Below, in pieces: positions 50,920 through 54,231 of a stretch of 54,231 nt of DNA. The position numbers and the translations under genes were made by a program. The DNA is from CAYXXZ01 sp964469165 (GTDB lineage Bacteria; Pseudomonadota; Gammaproteobacteria; Pseudomonadales; Porticoccaceae): positions 1 through 54,231 of the forward strand of contig CAYXXZ010000010.1 of assembly GCA_964469165.1 (NCBI GenBank). Direction: 5' to 3'. Position 1 is the first letter of the stretch, and each line of letters starts with the position of its first letter. Below the pieces are notes generated by a model. The model was not told where the DNA came from, made no database searches, and saw nothing but the letters and a program-made list of their open reading frames with translations.

Positions 50920-52833
50920 ATGCCCAAGAAATTCACTGACATTCCGCGGAACCGGCCCGGCACCCCGCTTCTCGACCTTATCGCGTCTCCGGCAGATCTG
51001 CGGCGATTCGACGAGGCGCAGCTGGCCGACCTGGCGGACGAGCTGCGCGCCTATCTGCTCTACTCGGTAGGCTATTCCGGCGGCCATTTCGGGGCGGGAC
51101 TGGGTGTCATCGAACTCACCATCGCCCTGCACTACACCTTCGACACCCCCCACGACCGTCTCGTGTGGGACGTGGGCCACCAGACCTATCCCCACAAGAT
51201 ACTCACCGGGCGCCGTGACGAGTTGCTGACGATTCGCGAGCCGGGCGGCATTTCCGGCTTTCCCAAACGCTCGGAAAGCGAGTACGACACCTTCGGCGTG
51301 GGACATTCCAGCACCTCCGTCAGCGCCGCCCTGGGCATGGCACTGGCGGCGCGCCTGGACAGGCTCAACCGGCGCGCGGTTGCCATCATCGGCGATGGCG
51401 CGATGACGGCGGGCATGGCTTTCGAGGCCCTCAATCACGCGGCGCACACCGACGCCAACATGATGGTGATCCTCAACGACAACAACATGTCGATCTCGCG
51501 CAACGTCGGTGGATTGGCCACCTATTTTTCCCGGATCTGGGCAAGCCCCTTCTACAACAGCATCCGCGAAGGCGGCAAGAAGGCACTCAAGGTCATACCC
51601 TCCGCCGCGACCTTCGTGCGCAAGACCGAAGAACACCTCAAGGCCATGGTATCGCCCGGTATCATTTTCGAAGAGCTGGGCTTCAACTACATCGGCCCCA
51701 TCGATGGTCACGACCTGCCGCTGCTGATAGAAACGCTCAGCAACCTCAAGGATCTGTCGGGGCCGATCTTTCTTCATGTCATCACCCGCAAGGGCCAGGG
51801 CTATCTGCCGGCGGAAGAAGATCCCATCGGCTATCACGCCTTCACCAAGATCGAACCACAGCAGGACAGCGCGCCCGCCAAACCCGCGCGCCCCAGATAC
51901 CAGCAAATCTTCGGCGACTGGCTGTGCGACATGGCGGCCCGGGACGAGCGGCTGGTGGGCATCACCCCGGCCATGTGCGAAGGGTCCGGCATGCAACACT
52001 TCGCCCGGGATTTTCCGGAACGCTTCTTCGATGTGGCGATCGCCGAGCAACACGCGGTGACCCTCGCGGCCGGCATGGCCTGCGAAGGCAAGAAACCGGT
52101 GGTGGCCATTTACTCCACCTTTCTGCAACGCGCCTATGACCAACTGATTCACGACGTGGCGCTTCAGGACCTGGACGTACTGTTCGCCATCGACCGCGCC
52201 GGCCTGGTCGGTGAGGACGGCGCCACCCACGCAGGCAGTTTCGACATCAGCTATCTGCGCTGCATCCCCAACCTGCTGGTGATGACGCCGAGCGACGAAA
52301 ATGAAGCGCGCCAGATGCTCTATACCGGCTACATCCACTGCGGCCCCGCAGCGGTGCGTTATCCCAGGGGGTCCGGTCCCGGAGCCGCCATCAGCGAGGA
52401 CATGACCGCCCTGCCCATCGGCAAGGGCGTCCTCAAACGGCGCGGGAAAGGCGGCGTGGCAATTCTCAATTTCGGCACCCTGTTGCCGGCAGCGCTGGCC
52501 GCCGCGGAGCGCCTGGATGCCAGCGTGGCTGACATGCGTTTCGTCAAGCCGCTCGACCTGTCACTGCTGGCCTCTCTCGCAGACGATCACCAGTTGCTGG
52601 TCACCCTTGAAGAAAACGTGGTGATGGGCGGTGCCGGCAGCGCCGTTTGTGAAGCGCTCAACACCATGGGGTACAGCGGTGCCGTATTGCAGCTGGGGCT
52701 GCCAGACCGCTTCGTCGAACACGCCAGCCACGGCCAGCAGCTCGCCAGCGTCGGGCTCGACGCCGCGGGTATCGAGGCCAGTATCCGCACGCGACTGGGT
52801 AAGGCGATAGTCCCCAAGACGAGCAGTGCCTAA
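50920..52833 (+). CDS. dxs: 1-deoxy-D-xylulose-5-phosphate synthase
   Basis: The 637-residue protein (ATG at 50920; the ORF upstream begins only with TTG) has the DXS set. YSVGYSGGHFGAGLGVIELTIALHYTFDTPHDRLVWDVGHQTYPHKILTGRR lies near 47-100, the TPP motif GDGAMTAGMAFEALNHA near 150-166, and the pyrimidine-domain VAIAEQHAVTLAAGMA and DRAGLVGEDGATHAG later. It makes DXP from pyruvate and GAP, the first step of the MEP isoprenoid pathway that feeds IspA. It is downstream of ispA across the family E hairpin. Confidence 0.97.
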   Translation: MPKKFTDIPRNRPGTPLLDLIASPADLRRFDEAQLADLADELRAYLLYSVGYSGGHFGAGLGVIELTIALHYTFDTPHDRLVWDVGHQTYPHKILTGRRDELLTIREPGGISGFPKRSESEYDTFGVGHSSTSVSAALGMALAARLDRLNRRAVAIIGDGAMTAGMAFEALNHAAHTDANMMVILNDNNMSISRNVGGLATYFSRIWASPFYNSIREGGKKALKVIPSAATFVRKTEEHLKAMVSPGIIFEELGFNYIGPIDGHDLPLLIETLSNLKDLSGPIFLHVITRKGQGYLPAEEDPIGYHAFTKIEPQQDSAPAKPARPRYQQIFGDWLCDMAARDERLVGITPAMCEGSGMQHFARDFPERFFDVAIAEQHAVTLAAGMACEGKKPVVAIYSTFLQRAYDQLIHDVALQDLDVLFAIDRAGLVGEDGATHAGSFDISYLRCIPNLLVMTPSDENEARQMLYTGYIHCGPAAVRYPRGSGPGAAISEDMTALPIGKGVLKRRGKGGVAILNFGTLLPAALAAAERLDASVADMRFVKPLDLSLLASLADDHQLLVTLEENVVMGGAGSAVCEALNTMGYSGAVLQLGLPDRFVEHASHGQQLASVGLDAAGIEASIRTRLGKAIVPKTSSA

Positions 52834-52870
52834 GAATCCGTTCGCGCTCTCGCAATCTGCTGGGTGCATA

Positions 52871-53032
52871 TGTAGGAGCTTGCCTGCAAGCGACCGGTAT
52901 GGATGATTCGGGCACTGAATTTGTCGCCACGCTGTATCCCGCCTGGAAGGCTGCACAGACAAAACCCACGGATGTTTTGCGTTACGAATGTCATGGTGGC
53001 GTTGGATTGTTGTCGCCCGCAGGCAGGCTACA
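52871..53032. repeat. Two family C REP units in inverted orientation
   Basis: TGTAGGAGCTTGCCTGCAAG at 52871 and GTCGCCCGCAGGCAGGCTAC at 53012 are the same unit in opposite directions, about 120 bp apart, between convergent dxs and the DUF815 gene. Confidence 0.75.
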
Positions 53033-53090
53033 GGGTGCTCACTGCCGCAGCACAGATAGCCTCAACGACCCGCTGGCCAGCCCCTTCTTG

Positions 53091-53146
53091 CGTGAAACGT
53101 GAAACTTATTCGAACAACGTCAAATTACGAGAGCATGAACAGACTC
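53091..53146. repeat. Dispersed repeat, family D copy 2
   Basis: CGTGAAACGTGAAACTTATT at the left and the terminal GAACAGACTC match 41188-41243. The bases just upstream (53048-53103) are an inverted match of 41091-41145. Confidence 0.7.
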
Positions 53147-53186
53147 CAAGAATCGCCAGGGCCTGTTGAGCCTTGCGGCACGACTC

Positions 53187-53969
53187 TCAGCCATCCGGCG
53201 TCAGCCCTGCCACACCCTGCATGCTGAGGTAAAACTGCCGCGCCGTGCGCCCGCTGCGGCTCGCCCGTGTCTGCGCGAATTGCAGCGCCAGGCGGTGCAG
53301 CCGCTCGCGGTCCGGACAAGTGGGAAAAAATGCGTCCACCATCTTCAGGTATTGCTCCTGACTGGCCGGATAGAACGACAGCCACAGGCCGAATCGATCA
53401 GCCAGCGATAGCTTCTCCTCGATGGTATCCGAGTAATGAAGCTCACCGTCGACCAGTTTGACGTCGCGATTTTCCGACATTCTCTCCGGAATCAGGTGGC
53501 GGCGATTGGACGTGGCATAGATCAGGATGTTTTCCGGTGGCAGTTCGATGGAGCCCTCGAGGATGCTTTTCAGGTGCTTGTAGCTGCTCTCCCCTTCCTC
53601 GAATGACAGGTCGTCGCAGAATACGATGAAGCGCTGCGGCAACTCGCGCAAGCCATCGACGATCTCGGGAAGATCCACCAGATCGTCCTTGTCGATCTCG
53701 ACCACGCGCAGGCCGCTGGCACCGTAGCGGTTCAGCAATGCCTTGATCAGCGAGGATTTTCCAGTGCCGCGGCTGCCCCACAGCAATGCATTGTTGGCGA
53801 GCTTCCCGGCCAGGAACAGTTCGGTGTTGGCTACCAGCGCCTGTTTTTGCGCATCGATGCCGAGCAAATCTTCAAGCTGGACCGTATCGAAACGACGCAC
53901 CACACGCAGGCGCGCCGACTTCGGTCGCCATACGGCGGCCAGCTCGTTGTCCCAATCCAGGTGTTGCAT
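53187..53969 (-). CDS. DUF815 family P-loop ATPase
   Basis: The 260-residue protein (ATG at 53969; the frame upstream starts only with TTG) has the Walker A motif LWGSRGTGKSSLIKALL near 64-80 and Walker B IVFCDDLSFEEGE near 115-127. ILIYATSNRRHLIPERM follows as sensor. It matches DUF815, a widely conserved AAA-like group with no settled function. It converges on dxs across the REP region and lies downstream of the aminotransferase on the same strand, separated by a terminator. Confidence 0.9.
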   Translation of the reverse strand: MQHLDWDNELAAVWRPKSARLRVVRRFDTVQLEDLLGIDAQKQALVANTELFLAGKLANNALLWGSRGTGKSSLIKALLNRYGASGLRVVEIDKDDLVDLPEIVDGLRELPQRFIVFCDDLSFEEGESSYKHLKSILEGSIELPPENILIYATSNRRHLIPERMSENRDVKLVDGELHYSDTIEEKLSLADRFGLWLSFYPASQEQYLKMVDAFFPTCPDRERLHRLALQFAQTRASRSGRTARQFYLSMQGVAGLTPDG

Positions 53970-54040
53970 AGGCAAGAACTCTCTCCCAGTGGCGTTGCAG
54001 AACCACTATGGTACTTCGCCGCGGAAAGGTAAATCCAACC

Positions 54041-54062
54041 AAAAGGGCCCCGCAGGGCCCTT
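54041..54062 (-). terminator. Intrinsic terminator after the aminotransferase gene
   Basis: AAGGGCCC and GGGCCCTT form an 8-bp stem with a CGCA loop. On the minus strand TTTT follows, so it terminates the aminotransferase transcript entering from the right edge. Confidence 0.75.
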
Positions 54063-54085
54063 ATCGACGACACGGATTCAGCAAC

Positions 54086-54231
54086 TCAATTTTTGAGCAC
54101 GCTGATCAGCGCGTCGGTCAGATAGTCCACATCCGCCTCGCTGATGCCGGCCACATTGATGCGGCTCGACCCCACGATGTAAATGGCATATTCGTCGCGC
54201 AGACGCTTGATCTGCTCGGCGCTGATGCCGA
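54086..54231 (-). CDS. Aromatic/aspartate aminotransferase, C-terminal fragment
   Basis: The last 48 residues read GISAEQIKRLRDEYAIYIVGSSRINVAGISEADVDYLTDALISVL and end at TGA 54086-54088; the gene continues past the right edge. YIVGSSRINVAG is the end of class I aromatic amino-acid aminotransferases (TyrB/AspC group), where the Arg binds the substrate carboxylate. It is followed by an intrinsic terminator. The remaining ~350 residues are outside the window, so TyrB versus AspC cannot be told. Confidence 0.85.
   Translation of the reverse strand, partial: GISAEQIKRLRDEYAIYIVGSSRINVAGISEADVDYLTDALISVLKN

Overview
The window is about 54 kb of GC-rich chromosome from a gammaproteobacterium. The markers are a GacA/Rsm-type small RNA locus, a FecIR/TonB receptor locus, the xseB-ispA-dxs order, purEK, rlmJ and several families of REP-like repeats. 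The mix of protein types suggests the Cellvibrionales/Spongiibacteraceae-Halieaceae or a nearby marine or soil group, but this is inference and no phylogenetic marker was compared. No rRNA, tRNA or CRISPR was found by eye.

Positions 1-15,300 hold a catabolic-looking cluster read entirely on the minus strand. It has four old-yellow-enzyme-type reductases (two long FMN/4Fe-4S/FAD proteins and two short ones), two FrdA/3-ketosteroid-dehydrogenase-like flavoproteins, three SDR dehydrogenases, a SnoaL/NTF2-like protein, an EthD-like protein and a START/SRPBCC-like protein, followed by a phosphotransferase cut by the window edge. It begins at a strong promoter (TTGACA-17 bp-TATATT) whose predicted start lies in a 21-bp palindrome, and a TetR regulator sits upstream on the other strand. 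The enzymes suggest ring-level C=C reduction and dehydrogenation of a polycyclic or steroid-like ketone. The substrate is unknown.

Positions 16,000-18,800 carry a two-subunit Rieske ring-hydroxylating oxygenase diverging from a second TetR gene. Positions 18,860-24,300 carry a TonB-dependent receptor with an STN signalling domain, a FecR anti-sigma factor and a FecI sigma factor. The sigma gene is frameshifted and lies behind a Fur box. A broken HigA-like gene and a ParDE pair are wedged between receptor and fecR.

Positions 24,500-27,300 hold an SCP2-type thiolase paired with a fused HMG-CoA-synthase-like/DUF35 protein that appears to lack the synthase catalytic residues. Then follow a nitroreductase, an AMP phosphorylase overlapping a PRPP-synthetase-like gene, a lower-GC pair consisting of a Mur ligase and an ATP-grasp enzyme, a UPF0158 protein, a KamA-family radical SAM enzyme, a decayed TPR gene and a RhuM/Fic protein.

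From 37,600 on the genes are mostly housekeeping: bioA, a DegP/DegQ protease, rlmJ, purE-purK, a tandem universal stress protein, an HNH nuclease, xseB-ispA-dxs, a DUF815 ATPase and the end of an aromatic aminotransferase. They are interrupted at 41,400-44,400 by a small flavoprotein-SDR-TetR operon related to the first cluster. Between the HNH gene and xseB lies an unannotated-looking minus-strand RNA with five AAGGA motifs, an intrinsic terminator and an upstream GacA-like box. It is probably an RsmY/RsmZ-type sponge for CsrA and is the best non-coding find here.
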